Shown here: one piece after another, positions 20,687-33,468 of the stretch | Layout: every line of letters starts with the position of its first letter | Numbering within the stretch: the stretch's first letter is position 1 | Assembly (NCBI GenBank): GCA_027563935.2 | Contig: CM050450.1 | Span: 26,895,439 to 26,959,438, forward strand | Length of the DNA stretch: 64,000 nucleotides | Direction of reading: 5' to 3' | DNA from: Costus lasius | Lineage: Eukaryota; Streptophyta; Magnoliopsida; Zingiberales; Costaceae | The notes under the pieces: model-generated | Databases searched by the model: none | Seen by the model: only the letters and a program-made list of their open reading frames with translations | What the model was told of the DNA's origin: nothing | Translations under genes and position numbers: made by a program

Positions 20687-20904
20687 TCAAATAAAAACCC
20701 CTTTTTTTCAGAATATATATATAAAAAAAACAGAAAATATAAAACACAAGCGAACTCAAAATTTCCAGATATCACAGTTCTGCCACAACTATGAAAATAT
20801 CCAAAACCTGCAAAAACAAAAAAAAAATACAAAGTTAAATCTAAAAATAAATAAAACTTAGTCTAGCAATACTAACAACTATTTTGATATTAACAAAACT
20901 AAGG

Positions 20905-20922
20905 TCCCCGGCAACGGCGCCA
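20905..20922 (-). promoter_or_regulatory. Primer-binding site, tRNA-Asp type (element D)
   Basis: Minus strand TGGCGCCGTTGCCGGGGA, 6 nt from the LTR end. It is complementary to the 3' end of plant tRNA-Asp(GTC), the usual primer of Athila/Tat elements. Confidence 0.93.
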
Positions 20923-20928
20923 AAAACT

Positions 20929-22831
20929 TGATAGGATTCCGCAAGTGCACGGAATTATCGAAGTAATAAAAATATCGATCCACAGAGACCTACGTGTTAA
21001 GTACCAAAGAGTTGTATTCTCACTAGCTAAGCAATCGAGTATGATGCGAGTAAACAATAGGAAAGCGCGCAAAATAAGAGATAATCAAAGAGAGATACAT
21101 TGGACTAGGGTTTCATCCACCTTAACTTCAATGATTAGATATATAAAAGGTTCGTCAATCAAATCTTGCTAAAATAAAGACCTAATTTACTTCATAAAAG
21201 GATTATCTCACTTTCGTGCAGATAACCACGCAGAGATAAATCCTCACTTTCGCGCAAGATTTATCCCAGGCTAAAGATAAGTAAATCATTAATCAGAGAA
21301 TTCAAAGATCACTTTCGTGCATCCGAATTCTAGGTTGATAATCTCTAATGGAGTCTCAAGGATCACTTTCGTGCATCCGAGTCTCTACACTAGTTTTACT
21401 CATGGATCTCCAACGTTCCGATCCTTGCTTTCGCACAAGATCTCCACATTTGACAAATAGACTCGATCTATAGATTCATGTTATAATCATGGCAATTAAT
21501 TTACTAGAACAGATCAAATTAGATCTAACCTAAGGAAGGGATCCTAACATGCAATTCTAGGGTTCCAAGTTCTCAAGCAAATAACCTTTCAGTCTCATTG
21601 CGAAAACTCTAAAAACATAATTAGTAACATGGACTTATAGAGAGTCTAAGCACAATCCATCACAAAAGTAAAATTATCATAGCAAAAATTATCATGACGA
21701 AAATAGAAGAGTTATCTAATCATTAAGAATCAAGGGGATTACACCCCATGTCCCAAAAGAGTGTTAAGCTTGCATGGAGGAAAAAATACAATGAATCATA
21801 GTTTAGAACAATTAGAAATCAGAGAAGGAGAAAAAAAACAACGTTACAACACGGGTGTAATGTAAATTACACCCGTAATTTCGTGATGAACAGCGCTGTC
21901 ACCGCTGTTTTGTTGATTCCTCCTCCGATCAGACTCTAAAAAGCTCTGAAACTTCTATGGCGTCTTTCTCTCCTCCAGGCGAAGCTTCTGAGTGAAAATC
22001 ACGACCTGAGGTGCCCTCTATGCCTCTTAGCGTGAGGCCAAACCCTAGCCGCCTCTCTGGCGATTTCTCCCTCGATACTGGATAAAAGTTCCCCTTTCCA
22101 CTTTGCACGCCTTCCCCTCTTAAAGATGAGTCCGCAGCAACTTTAGGATTCTAATTTGGAGCTCTGGATCAAAAGTTATGGCCCGAACAAGTTTCAGCCG
22201 CGGAAAACTCGCGATTTTAATTGGAAATTATGGCCGTGTAATAATTTACGGCCGTGTCGTAAAATCATTCTGTGAACGCTGAGTCAAAATTACGGCCCGT
22301 AAAATATTTCTCGATGGTGCGGTAAAATCGAACTTGTTCTCTGGTCTGAATCAACTGGGAATTATGGTCCGTAAAATGGGTTACGGCAGTGCCGTAAAAT
22401 CTGCAAAGTTCTCTGTTCTGAAAGCGCTGAAAAATATGGCAGTGTAATTCTTTACGGCAGTGCTGTAAAATCAAGAAAACTTTCTGTTTGAGAAATCACC
22501 AAAATACGGCAGTGCTCTGATTTTACGATAACCGCGAAAAATATGGTACCGTAAAATAGGTTATGGCACTGTATTTCGCAAGGTTGCTCCATTTTGCGTG
22601 AAATTTCTTGGGTGATCTCCTCTTGATGATGGTAACTCTTCTATGTGTTTGATTTTGCTTGAAAACTCCTTGAAATAGTGTCTTTTTACCTGAAAATCAT
22701 GAAAAACCAAAACAGAAGTAGACTTTGCAATATTCGATGAATTTGACATGAAAACAAGTAAAATATCTTCAATCTAGCATGAAAAGATATCCAAAATGAT
22801 ACAAAATATACTATATATTTTGGTGTCATCA
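20929..22831 (-). repeat. Element D LTR, right (5' LTR on the minus strand)
   Basis: Near-identical to 14759-16663, ending GTCATCA. Terminal hairpin 20936-20955, GNRA hairpin array at about 21200-21445, palindrome array at about 22205-22580. Confidence 0.95.
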
Positions 22832-22836
22832 GCTCT
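22832..22836. repeat. Target site duplication of element D, right copy
   Basis: GCTCT, matching 14754-14758. Confidence 0.95.
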
Positions 22837-23160
22837 TCACGTAGAGCTGCTCGAGATCAGAGAGGATTGTCAAGTGCTCATGATCCTAGTTTTCAAGCTC
22901 TTTCTACTGAAGTATTCCATATGGGACGCCTCATGGAGAGGACGCTTGATGCCATCGGGCATATTCATGAGGATGTTGAAGAGCTAGGGACTTATATGGA
23001 GGAAATGGGGAACTTTCTTTATGACAGGTTCGGTTACAGAGATGGTGGTGAGCATGGTAGTGAGGATGGTGGTGATGCATATCAAGGAGATTGTCATGAC
23101 GATCCTATGGATGCTGCCCCCGCTGATAAAGGAAATGAGGAGACAGACTCTTGCGGACAA
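22837..23160 (+). pseudogene. Accessory ORF of element C, 3' piece
   Basis: Continues the frame of 14039-14758. It includes a heptad-like stretch (FHMGRLMERTLDAIGHIHED, VEELGTYMEEMGN) corresponding to the region between body and tail in elements A and E, then an acidic end (GGEHGSEDGG, DDPMDAAPADKG). No basic tail is seen. Confidence 0.65.
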
Positions 23161-24441
23161 TTAGAGTTGTGCGAGTATTCTCTTCTCCTATCTATGCTTT
23201 ATTTATCTCAATACTCTATTGATGATCCATATTTTTGTAGGGAAGGATGGCTCAGTCATACTTCTTGTGTCCGCTGCCCGTCGATCCTCGATTTTATGTT
23301 TTGTATTCTAAAATTTTGGTTCAATCTGGTTGTACCATGATATTATGATACTTTTTCTTGATGCTGTGATTTGGCACCACGTGTAAGTGCATTTTGCATT
23401 GTATAATTCTGAATGATGTGTCATACTCCTGACATATGCACTGTCTTTCTATGATGATACTTGTGGTTCTTGCTCTCTGTGGTATCTTGATATATAGCTG
23501 TGTTGATATGCAATGTGGTCTACTTTTGCGAAATTACTGTTGAGACAATGTGATTATTTTCTTGATGATGAATGTCAATGTCTGTGATTGGAGATAGACC
23601 CATTATTTTGAATTTATTTCTTCAATATATTGTTGCATGAGATTTTGGGTAGGTATATTGTTTGATGAATGCAATCTAAGAGTGAAACTACTTTCTTGAA
23701 TAAAATAAGCATATGAGTACAATTTTTGAATTGATGATTGATTGACTAACCTAGTTGATGCTTGGTCTATTTTGTCATTTGTTGGGAAGAAAGATTCCAA
23801 GATCCAAAAAAGAGAGAGTGACTCCCCTACTTGGCACTGCAAAAAATTGGCAATGGTATCGAAGATATGGGTTGAAGTCAGGATTAAAAAAAAGGGAGAG
23901 AGAAAAGAAAAAGAGAAATACTCCTCTACTTGGCACTGCATTTGTAGTGGCACCAAAGTCAAGAGTTGAAGTTCAAATAATAAGTGTGTATTTATGTGGG
24001 TACATGCTATGAAAAAATAAAATCATTTGACATTAACTCCGCTGTCTTAAGGTAAGATTCTTTCTACCAAAAAAAGATATGAGTTTTATTACATCGGCTA
24101 CGTGGTTGAAGTACTCTAAATTCGTAACTAGAAAAAAGGTTGTAATTGATTTAGAGAATGTCAAAAATAAAAAAGGAGAAGAGAGAGAGAGAGAAAATAT
24201 GAGTGAAAAAAGATTTTAGAGATCTTATTCCTGTAAACAAAAGTATTATGGATTTGAACTAAAATTGGGTAAACTCATGAGATTGAAATTTTGTTTATTA
24301 TACAAGTTGCGAAGTTTTATTTAACTAAGTTGTGAATCTTAAGGATTAATTTTGGAAGAACGATATATTTATTAGAAGTTTTATGTAGCTTTTGGTGGAA
24401 TTTTTCATGAGTGATTATATTTTTAGAAATTTATTTTTCAT
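23161..24441 (+). other. Non-coding 3' region of element C
   Basis: No gene. GGCACTG hairpins at 23820-23960: one weak (GGCACTGC ... GCAATGG) and one clear (CACTGC 23934-23939 with GTAGTG 23944-23949). No polypurine-tract hairpin or 3' LTR follows; the element stops where chromovirus sequence begins. Confidence 0.55.
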
Positions 24442-24463
24442 AAGAACGATATATTTATTAGAA
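24356..24463. repeat. 22-bp direct repeat at a truncation junction
   Basis: The same 22 bp (AAGAACGATATATTT...) occur at 24356-24377 and 24442-24463. The second copy lies exactly where chromovirus RNase H coding sequence ends, suggesting a templated filler from end-joining repair. Confidence 0.6.
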
Positions 24464-25615
24464 TACCACCGTTCACCTGATCCGAAGCGTTGGTATGAAC
24501 CTCGAAAGGTTTGCCAAAATCTAACAATTTTAGGATCGGTTCTAAAGTAATGTGCTATTTTAAATCTTGAAAGACCGACTAACATCGATCGTCCCAAAAC
24601 CAGCTGACGTTCTTTTTCAGTAAATTATTGAGGGGTGTAGTTACTCTAGAGCAGCCCCGGATGAACTTTCGATAAAAGTTCACCACACTGAGAAAACTTT
24701 ATAACTCGGTCTGGTTTGAGGGAACTTGCCATTCCACAATGGCTTGGACCTTGCTCTTGTCCAGTTGCACTTGGCCGTGGCCCACCACATGTCTAAGGAA
24801 GGAAATCTCTTCCAATATGAAAGTGCATTTCTCCAACTTTAAGTAAAGCTGGTTTTACCTCAAAACTTGAAGAACCTTCTTCAAGTGGGTTAAGTATTCC
24901 TCAACGCTTGTGGAATATACCATGATATTGTCTAGATATACTATAACGAAGTCATCTAAGAAAGGTGCCAACACCTCATTCATCAAATGATAGAATGTTG
25001 CTAGAGCATTAGTCAAACCAAAGGACATGACCAAGAACTCGAACGACCCATATCGGGTCACACAGGCTATCTTCTATTCGTCGCCTCGGCGATGCGAACC
25101 TGCTAGTACACTAATCTCAAGTCTAGCTTGGAGAATATCCTAGCTTTTCCCAATCCATCCAACAGATTTGGGATTAGTAGAATAGGGTAACAGTCTCGGA
25201 CTGTTATCTTATTCAGGACTCTGTAGTCCACACAGAACCTCAAAGACATGTCTTTCTTCTGTTGGAATAGAACCGGGGCTCCATACGATGACACAGTTGG
25301 CCGCACAAAACCTGCTTCCAATAACTCATCGAGTTGTTTGTGAAGCTCGGCTAACTCCATCGGAGGCATCCTATAAGGAGTCTTGGATGAGGGAGTGGAT
25401 CCTGCCACAAGCTCTATCCTGTGGTTGATCCCTCTCCTGGGTGGGTGATGCTTCGGTAGCTCCGAAGGCATCATGTTAGTGTATTCTTCCAACACTCTCT
25501 TAACTGCTGGGGGAGTCTCCCTCCACTCTAAGGGGCCTTCCACCCAGATGCCCATAAGTGTTAGTTCTCCATGGCGCAATCCTGCGGCTGATGTGTTCCG
25601 CAAATGCACGGACAA
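24464..25615 (-). pseudogene. pol: Chromovirus RT and RNase H start
   Basis: At 25103-25615 the frame shows the RT fingers and palm ([48 protein letters not shown]). After a frame break, 24855-25061 shows GSFEFLVMSFGLTNA and the catalytic box as YLDN instead of YLDD, so the second catalytic aspartate is lost. Further broken frames reach the RNase H start (EPILKLLDFGKPFEV) near 24500. Multiple stops and shifts: a dead copy. Confidence 0.85.
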
Positions 25616-26890
25616 ATCAAAGTAATAAAAATATCGATCTCATAGGGACCAATGACCAAGTACCAACTCTACTTAAGATCGTTAGCTGGACTAATTTAAA
25701 ATAAAATGATTTTATCTTAACTAAATTGAAGAAACAGTAAAACAGACTTTGGTTAAAATCGATTTGATAGAAATTCAGGATTTCAGGTTTACCACTCTAT
25801 GTTCCGTGACTTTTCTAATTAAGAACATCTTAAGAAGGATTTACTATGTTGAAGGAGATTTATCCGCATGTACAGATTACCCGCTCTCAGCAATATAATC
25901 CGGTGTCTATCCGACTTAATCCCCTACTCTCATGGTTATTAACTCGAGATAGACCCAATGAGCCCTTGATAAATCTATAAAATCCCTCAAGACGATTTGA
26001 ACTACTCTTGTGTTCGAATCAACTTGTCCAACAATTATATGTCTGATGTCGTAATTCACCTCATAGTACTTCTTGCAATGCCTCTAAGCATGCAAATCAC
26101 GGCCAGTATTCAACATGTAATATGCGTAATAATTATTGAATCAAACACAAATAAATTACTTCATAAGAAGATAATAAAAAATAAGTCATGAAAACATAGA
26201 GGGTTACACCCTAAATCCTGAATAAAAGAATTACGCTGACATGTTCAACATATTCACGTTATAAAAATCCATGTTTAGATTACAAAATTGGCAAATAAAT
26301 ATGAAATTGACAAAGGAAGATGAGAATCAAGGTTCCCTAATGAAGATCGATGCCAGCCAATTGTAAAAACCAAGCTTTTATAGTGAGAATAGTGAAGATC
26401 GCCGCCGTTCGCCTTAATCTCGCCTCTTCGTTGAATTCCGCTTGAAAATCAACCAAAAAGTCCCAGTAATTGCTCCCTTGGTAGCTTATATAGTTCCTCA
26501 ACTCCTAATTAGGTTTTCTCCAAAATTTGGCTCGGAAACGAGCCAAATCAGGCAAGAAACGGGGTCAAAACTGAATTTGGAGGAAATAAATACGGCCATG
26601 AAAATAAATATGGCCGGCCGTATTTCTTTCTTTACTGTTTTAGAAATAAACCCGATAGAAATATGGCTGTGAAAAGTATCACGGTCGGCCGTATTTCTTT
26701 CGATGGATTTTCTTCAACAAATCATGGCTGTAATTTCCATCCACGGGCAGACTGTATTTCTCTCTATGGATTTCTGGTATTTTGTACTAAGTAAAATACA
26801 AATGTGATAAATATCACAGGGAGGCCGTATTTCTTTCTTTACTCATCCAAAAAATACGACCATGAAAAATATCACAGGCGGGCCTGTGCT
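25589..26890 (-). repeat. S1: truncated Athila-type LTR inside the chromovirus
   Basis: On the plus strand it starts TGATGTGTTCCG with the terminal hairpin TCCG-CAAATGCA-CGGA (25597-25612) and the shared block AAGTAATAAAAATATCGATC. A palindrome array of ATACGGCCATGA/GGCCGGCCGTATTTC type fills about 26575-26890. The expected 200-300 bp beyond the array are missing and no clear target duplication is found (left flank GCGGC), so the far end was probably deleted. Confidence 0.7.
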
Positions 26891-28188
26891 GGGGACATCT
26901 TTAGTCTAATTCTCTGAGTTGTGGCCTCTCTAATGAAGAGGTATGATGCACCTGTATCAATCAAGGCATTCACAAAAAGAGAATTTACAAGACACTCAAT
27001 GTAGAGCAAAGTGGGTCTATCACTAGAAGTAGAAGCAGTGCCCAATTTAATAATATTCAAGAGCGCCTCCTAAACCTTTACAATGCTCTCATTCTTTGCC
27101 ACTAGGGCAGCAACTCTCTCTCTCTCCTCTGGGGCAACTCTCATCATATGGGGCCCCTATAGATACAACACTCCATCCTAGAGCTAGTCCTCTTCAGCGA
27201 TGGAGTGGGTGGGTGGTCCCTGACCGATCTCAAAGGCTTTGGCGTAGCAAGCCGGTTCTTCCTTGCAAATGGCTTCTTGCCCCTCGCGGCAAATAGTCCT
27301 CTCACCCGTGAGGTAGAAGCCGTAGTAGTAGCAGTAGCAGCAGTAGTAGAATGGGTCTATCCCCTGGATCCCCTATGGTCCATCTGGGCATTAGCAACCT
27401 GCATGGCAGCATTCAGGGTCTTCACCTCCTAGCGGCACAGCTCCTCGCGTGCCCAACCCTGGAGGTGGTCCATGAAAGTGTAGAGTCAGTCCTGCTCCGA
27501 CATATCATCAATCTCCAGCATAAGCTGGGAGAACTATTACACATAGTCTCGGATGTTCGCAATATGCCGAACTCTCTTGAGGGTGTCCCTTGCTGACCAC
27601 GTTGAGTTCCCTCGGAGGAACTAGGCCTTGATCTCAGTTTTAAGCTCTTCCCAGGAGAGCTTATCGGCGTTATCAGCCCCGAGCAAGTTGGGTGCAGCCT
27701 GAGTCCTCCACCACAACTTTGCGTCTTCGGAGAGATACACGATATAGGCCTAGGCCTGCTCCCCCTCGGGGATCTGGCATTCTGGAAATACATTTCTATA
27801 TCCCAGAGGAAGTTCTCAACTTCGTTAGAGCAGCGCACCCCTCGGAAGGGGGCAGGCTCGGGACATGCCGTCACACGACTGTCCCCTAGCCAAGATCGGC
27901 CGCGGTCGGAACTAGAGAAGTCGTCGTGGCGCACTTCAGCAGCGCGACCTCCACCTGACATGCCTTCAGCTCCTCGGTGAATCGAGTGACCTGAGCTGTG
28001 AGGCACTCGTTGGAGATGAGCAGCGTGAAGGCCAACTCCACCAGGGTCCTGGGAGCCAAGGACACATCCCCAATAATGTCCTCGAGGGACGAAATCCTAC
28101 TGTCGGTCGTGATCACCATCTGCAAATAAACAGCAAGGTAACTCCAAATAATTGTACAATGCTTATACAAATTGGAACGTGCAGACCC
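26891..28188 (-). pseudogene. gag: Chromovirus gag and protease
   Basis: Gag probably starts near 28119 (MVITTDSRISSLEDIIGDVS). The capsid part shows VENFLWDIEMYFQNA, then after a one-base shift a YLSEDAKLWWRTQ-type motif. Protease lies at 26872-27060 with the active site ALIDTGASYLFI; its end runs into S1. Several stops and shifts. The usual zinc knuckle was not found. Confidence 0.75.
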
Positions 28189-28204
28189 TGGCCCTTTGAT
28201 ACCA
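28189..28204 (-). promoter_or_regulatory. Primer-binding site, tRNA-iMet type (chromovirus)
   Basis: Minus strand TGGTATCAAAGGGCCA, 3 nt inside the LTR; close to the TGGTATCAGAGC of canonical initiator-Met sites. Confidence 0.8.
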
Positions 28205-28207
28205 AGC

Positions 28208-29950
28208 TGTAACACCCTGAATTATTGTAACAAATCTTTAATGAATGTACACATGAGTCAACGCTTGACTTGAGTCCAAACACACCCACATAGGGGCACC
28301 ACGGTCGTAACCGTGAGGTTGGGCATGACTGGCGGGGACGATTCCTCGAACCGACCCCCAGCCCGACCAAGAACTTTGCAAAGATCTCTACCATCCCATC
28401 ACAACTCTAATCAATGCTCATGATCCACCAAAGACTGGTGTCACCGAGTCGAACTGGGTTATTCCAAACCCAAAGCGGACTCACCCGGAACCGACCACAT
28501 TGGATGGGGTCCACTACATGCACAATCGCTTCATCTACACCGGATGCTTGAAGGTGTCTCAATGTCATGGGCACTGAAGACGGGCACTCATGCATCGGAG
28601 ATGACGAAGGCAAGTGGCTGAACATCCTCGCAACGGAGAGTCGGACACACATGCGCATCTATGGATGAGGCCAATGTTCGGCGTCCACGGCTGGCCATCC
28701 CCGCGGCATCACACCCCAGGGACCGAAGAGGGAAGTCCATCAAGGGAAGACCCCCCCCCCCCTGCTGAACGATTATCCCTGACGAATCTGCATAGTAGGT
28801 CTCAGGCATGTCCACTATCGAACAGGGGAACAGATTGCTCGACACTCACACGTGGGTGAGCTCGAAGGCAACGGGAGAAGAGTTGCATGCCGATGACTAA
28901 GGGGAGACTACTATGGCAGCGAAGGTGGGGAGGAGCTCTGACAGCGGGCACTGAAGGAGGTGATGCTTCAGCTCCGGGGACTCCTCTTCCATGCACAAAG
29001 GTGAGCAGAGGCAAGGGAAAATGCATCCAGGTACTTGAGCCAAGCTAGGTGGAGGAGCTAACGCTGGAGGGCCATCGAGAAAGGATACATCTGCACGCAA
29101 GTGGAAGGTGTCGGATGACCGGCCCGACCACGTGCGGACAGTAGCCATCGCCGACTAGGGAAACTCTCATGCAAGCGAGCCGAGTCCGACAGTTCTCACA
29201 TGCAGGTGAGCCAGAACCCTGAGAGGGGAGCGGAGGTGCTCACAGGAGGAACACAAAAAGTTGAGAGAATGGCCACTATAGGCATGCGACGGCGAAAACG
29301 AGAGGGGAAGGTGCTGCCGGGAGTCGTGCGCTCGATCAGGACAGAGATAAGGTAAAACGAAGTAGGAGGGAGGAATACCTCAGCGAAGTTTGCCGGCCCC
29401 ATCTAGTCGATGAAGCGGATGTAGAAGTTGCCTTCTGAGGCGATTTGAACGGGCCGTTGGCAGCTACGTCGCCGGACACAAAGAAGATGACAGAGAGGAG
29501 TGAGAGCTCGTCGCGATCCAAACCATTGGCCCACACCACCGGAAACGCGAGGAGAGCTCAGGGAGATGTTCGACGAAGCCGCAACTCGCCGGAGGAGGAG
29601 GGAAGAGAAAGCCGGGGAGGAAGACAAGCTTGAGTGAGCAATTTTTGTTTCAAAACGTTCATATCTCTATGAATGATGACGTCGTCGTTCTTTTTTTCTT
29701 TCCTTGCCTCAATTCCTGTGCATCACCCGCTCTTTGTGAGGCGGTGCATTTGCGTCAGCCGCCCACGCCTACGCGACCCGACGCCATGTCCACCCACACG
29801 AAATCGATTTCACGCTTTTCGCCCATTGAAGCGAATGCGGATCCGGGTGACTGCCCAATCCGCTTTGTTAATCCACCAACCCGGTCGGCTTGAAGAGTGG
29901 GCTAGGCTGGGATTTGGGACATGCCCAAATCTTGGCCCAAAGGCCTAACA
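28208..29950 (-). repeat. Chromovirus 5' LTR
   Basis: On the plus strand it runs from TGTAACACCC to GGCCTAACA, about 1.74 kb and GC-rich. A C run lies at about 28749-28761. No second LTR is in the window, so the outer border rests on the TG...CA pattern only. The many short ORFs within are not genes. Confidence 0.7.
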
Positions 29951-31550
29951 CTTAGTTTGAAAGTTGCTTAAATATGTAGTCAACAAGGTAGCTATTCTCA
30001 GGAGTATTATGGTTTGCTATATTAGCATCATCAAAGTGCTCAAACTATAAACACATCACAAGTGCTTATTGCCCATGAGACTTGTTGAGTTCTTGGTTTG
30101 CTACCACTGCCTAAGACTTAACCTCGTGAGACTAGTGTTTAGGGGATTTTTTGTGTTTAAGAAATAGTAATCAATTAGCGGATGAATTTTTTTTTTATGA
30201 AAATTTGATGTATAATTTTGACTAAGCAAAAACAGTCAAGAGCTAGAATCGGATTTAATTTTCACTATGGGTTCGAATCTGTCGATATTACTAAAAGTGT
30301 TAATGAAAATTATCATGGTTGGATTTGAAAATACATGACAAATTGGATTTTTTGGAAAATGGACGGCAAAATAAATTGACCTAGCTATTTCATTGAACTA
30401 AAGAGGTAAAAGTCAAAATCAAAGGAGAATTTTGACCATAAGAAGACGTGGCTTCATAATATTATTGATCAAGCAATTTTGACCAATCAAATCGAGAATT
30501 TGACTCGAAATTACAAATGTTGGCAGCAAACAATGATTTGGAACGTGTCAACGCAACCAAAAAATAATAATAAAATAGCAGAAATCGTGGAAGCATGGTG
30601 GCAATCGATAATTTGGGTCAAAATTGAAAATTCTGACCATGAGATGACAGCGGGGGTACCATCTGATGAATAACTATTCTACTATCCGTATCCAAATAAC
30701 TACCTGTTTATTTTTTAAAACCTCTACCCATACCTTACCCTATTAAAAATTTAACTACCCGTTTAATACTCGAACCCTATAAATATCCGACTTAAATATC
30801 TACCCTATTAAATTTTAACCTATATAAATATTATTACCCGATTAATATTCAGGTACCCGACTCTATAATACCCTAATAAAGATCAAATTTTGGGTAAGAT
30901 AAAATGGGTACCCGCAAACCCGAATAATATATTAAAAATTATAGTAAATAAATAAAAAATATATATATATTTATATACATATATATAATCGGGTTCGGGT
31001 TGTGGGTATCCGCCCTATGTTACCCGAACCCGACTCGAGTAGCATATGCACTATCCATACCTTATCCAAACCCGAATAACAACTACCCGTTTATCTTTAA
31101 ACGGGTTTGGGTAGGGCAGGTACCCGCTAAATTGGTACCCAATTGCCATCCTACATGAAGCCATGACGTGCGTGGTATTAAAAAAAATAATAAAAAATAA
31201 TAAAAAAACACAAAATAGCAAAGATCGTGGGAAGCCTTCGACGATCACTAAATTTGAAAGAAAAATCAATCGCAAGATAAAGAAATAGGGAGACGAGGTA
31301 ATATAACATAATGAACGTGGTAGCAAATAAATATATTTATTTATTATAATGAAACAAGCAAAGTAATGTATATAAAAGAGGTGTCTGGCCCTAAAGAAAA
31401 AAGACACATGGAAAATTCTATAAGGTCTAGACGCTGACGAAGACGTAGAGGATTGCAACATCCAGACGCTGACATTGAGAAAAAAAAAACTCTATCAGAA
31501 GACTTTGTTGGTTACATAGGTATACGTTCCTATCCCTTCTTCTCCCTCAA

Positions 31551-31688
31551 TCTACTTTGATAACGAGATAACTTCGAAATAAACACACTTTGATGGAGAG
31601 ATAACTCCGAAATAAATATCTACTTTGATAAAGAAACAACTTCGAAATAAACATCTTATTTTGTTAGAGAGATAACTCCGAAATAAAT
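31551..31688. repeat. Tandem repeat, four units of about 35 bp
   Basis: Units start near 31551, 31587, 31619 and 31655, with the core ACTTTGATA..GAGATAACT and CGAAATAAA. Confidence 0.8.
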
Positions 31689-33121
31689 CATAACTCAAAA
31701 TAAATTTTAGAGGAAATTGCTCGGCAGCTATTTATCCCCTCATCAATGTTGTCGTTGTTCTGATTATTTGGACGAGAAAGAAATTTTGCTATCGTCACTT
31801 GAACCCCCGACGCAGTCGCTCACGTATGAAGCCTCAACGCTAAGCCTTTTTTGTCCGCTGGTGCCTCTACTACAAGAACTCAACATCCGGCCGTTGGATC
31901 TCTCTTAAATCATGCCTACATGCTCTTCTCACACCTGCGAACCTACAGGCTACAGGATTCATTCATCTGACCTCAGGATCGGCGGAATCGAGCGATTTCA
32001 TGCCAGTGACCCTATTTCCACCGAATCCTTCGATTTGTCGTCGATTCTTCACCAAAAGTAGTCAAACTCCGACCACGAGTCCTCCTCAATATAGAGAAGG
32101 TACACCCAAAGCCGATTAGGTAGAGGAGCGACGAGTAGCAAGCGGCGGCGAACCCTAGTTTTCGCACGCCGTCGCCGTCGTCGAGAGCGACGAGAGGAAA
32201 AATCGGACGACTTAGATTCGTCCAATTAAACTAAGGGTCTCGATCTGCATAAAATTGACGATCCAAATTACCTCAAGCTTAATCAAATGACTAAGATCAA
32301 TTCGATATAATAAATTCAAATCAATGGCTCAGATCCGTTCATATCAAATCCAACGGTCCAGATCTGTTCAAATCAAATCAACGGTCCAGATACAATCAAA
32401 TCTGACGATCGAGATTACTTTAAGTTTAATCGAACGGCAGAGATCGATTCGATTTTAAAAACTAAATCCAATGGGTCAAAATCCCTTCATATCCGACAGT
32501 CTTGATTTAAACAAAAATCGATGGTCCAGATTACTCAAAGTAACATCGAACGACGAAAATTATTCTGATTTAATAAACTAAATCCAATAACAACAATTCA
32601 TCTAGCCGAAATCTAATGGATTAAATTGAATCAAACATCGATCGAACGGCCCAGATCTTTTATTTTGATCGAATGGCTAGGATCAATCACATGCGATCAA
32701 ACGGCTCATATCTAAATTTGCAATGAACGACTGAAAATGATCGGAGCATATCTAAGTCAATTAGTTGACTTTTGACATGATCAATGAGTTGATCCCTACT
32801 AAATCGAACCTGATCTTTCCATATATGATATCATAATTTTGATCCAAATTCTAAATTAAAATAGATCTACGAATTTAAGTGAACGGTCTTAATAAATTTC
32901 AAATCAATGGCTGAAAATGATTTGAGCATATCTAAGTCAATCTGTTGACTTTTGATATGATCATAGAGTTGATCTCTATTAAATGAAACCTGATCTTTCC
33001 CAATATGATATTAGATTTTTGATTTGATACTTGAATTGAAGCAGACCTATGAATTTAAATCAATGGTCATGAGAAAATTAGATATTTGACGATTGAAGAT
33101 AATCTAAGATAATTGAAATAA

Positions 33122-33468
33122 AAATATCCAATAAGTCATCATGACCAGATATTTTCTCAAAATTAAATATCCAATAAGCCGTCGAGGCCGGATAATTCAC
33201 AAATTAAAATATCCAATAACCCATTAAGGTCGGATGTTTTTTGAATTGAATATCCAACAAGCCGCTGAGGCTGAAAAATTCACAAATTAAAATATCTAAT
33301 AAGTCGTTAAGGCTAAATATTTTTCTTTCAAATCAATTATACAACAAGCCACTGAGGGTGGGTAATTCACAAATTAAAATATCTAATAAGCCGTTGAGGT
33401 CGGATATTTTCTCAAATTGGATATCCAATAAGCCGCCAAGACTAGATATTTCACAAATTCAAATGCTC
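33122..33468. repeat. 43-bp tandem array with two-unit higher-order pattern
   Basis: About eight units of about 43 bp built on ATATCCAATAAGCCG followed by GAGGCCGGATA. Their ends alternate between TTCACAAATTAAA and TTTTCTCAAATT or similar, so the true period is a dimer of about 86 bp. It lies roughly 700 bp before the CDKE start codon. Confidence 0.75.

Larger units (their letters stand above)
14759..22831 (-). mobile_element. Element D: complete non-autonomous Athila-type retrotransposon
   Basis: Two long LTRs, 14759-16663 and 20929-22831, TG...CA ends, a perfect 5-bp duplication GCTCT, a tRNA-Asp PBS next to the right-hand (5') LTR and a polypurine-tract hairpin next to the left-hand (3') LTR. 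The only coding capacity is an acidic ORF with two CCHC knuckles plus a short C-terminal domain; there is no capsid, protease, RT or integrase. The first 300 bp or so of the two LTRs differ at four positions, so insertion is fairly recent. It must borrow enzymes from an autonomous relative. Confidence 0.93.
24464..29950 (-). mobile_element. Truncated chromovirus (Ty3/gypsy), minus strand
   Basis: Reading on the minus strand: LTR (29950-28208), tRNA-iMet-type PBS, gag, protease, RT and the start of RNase H, then an abrupt end. Integrase and the 3' LTR are missing. An Athila-type LTR fragment (S1) is inserted between protease and RT. The LTR end TGTAACACCC and the PBS type suggest a Del/Tekay-like chromovirus, but no chromodomain is available to confirm it. 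Confidence 0.8.

Noticed and set aside
20905..20922. tRNA-Asp-like sequence as a tRNA gene
   Set aside because: Only the 18 nt complementary to the tRNA 3' end are present, next to an LTR; it is a primer-binding site. The same holds for 63001-63018.
25589..26890. S1 as a complete solo LTR
   Set aside because: The expected end beyond the palindrome array is missing and flanks GCGGC and GGCGG do not match as a duplication.
27422..29627. Many ORFs in the GC-rich chromovirus LTR and gag
   Set aside because: Apart from the gag and protease stretches they are shadows in non-coding LTR sequence.
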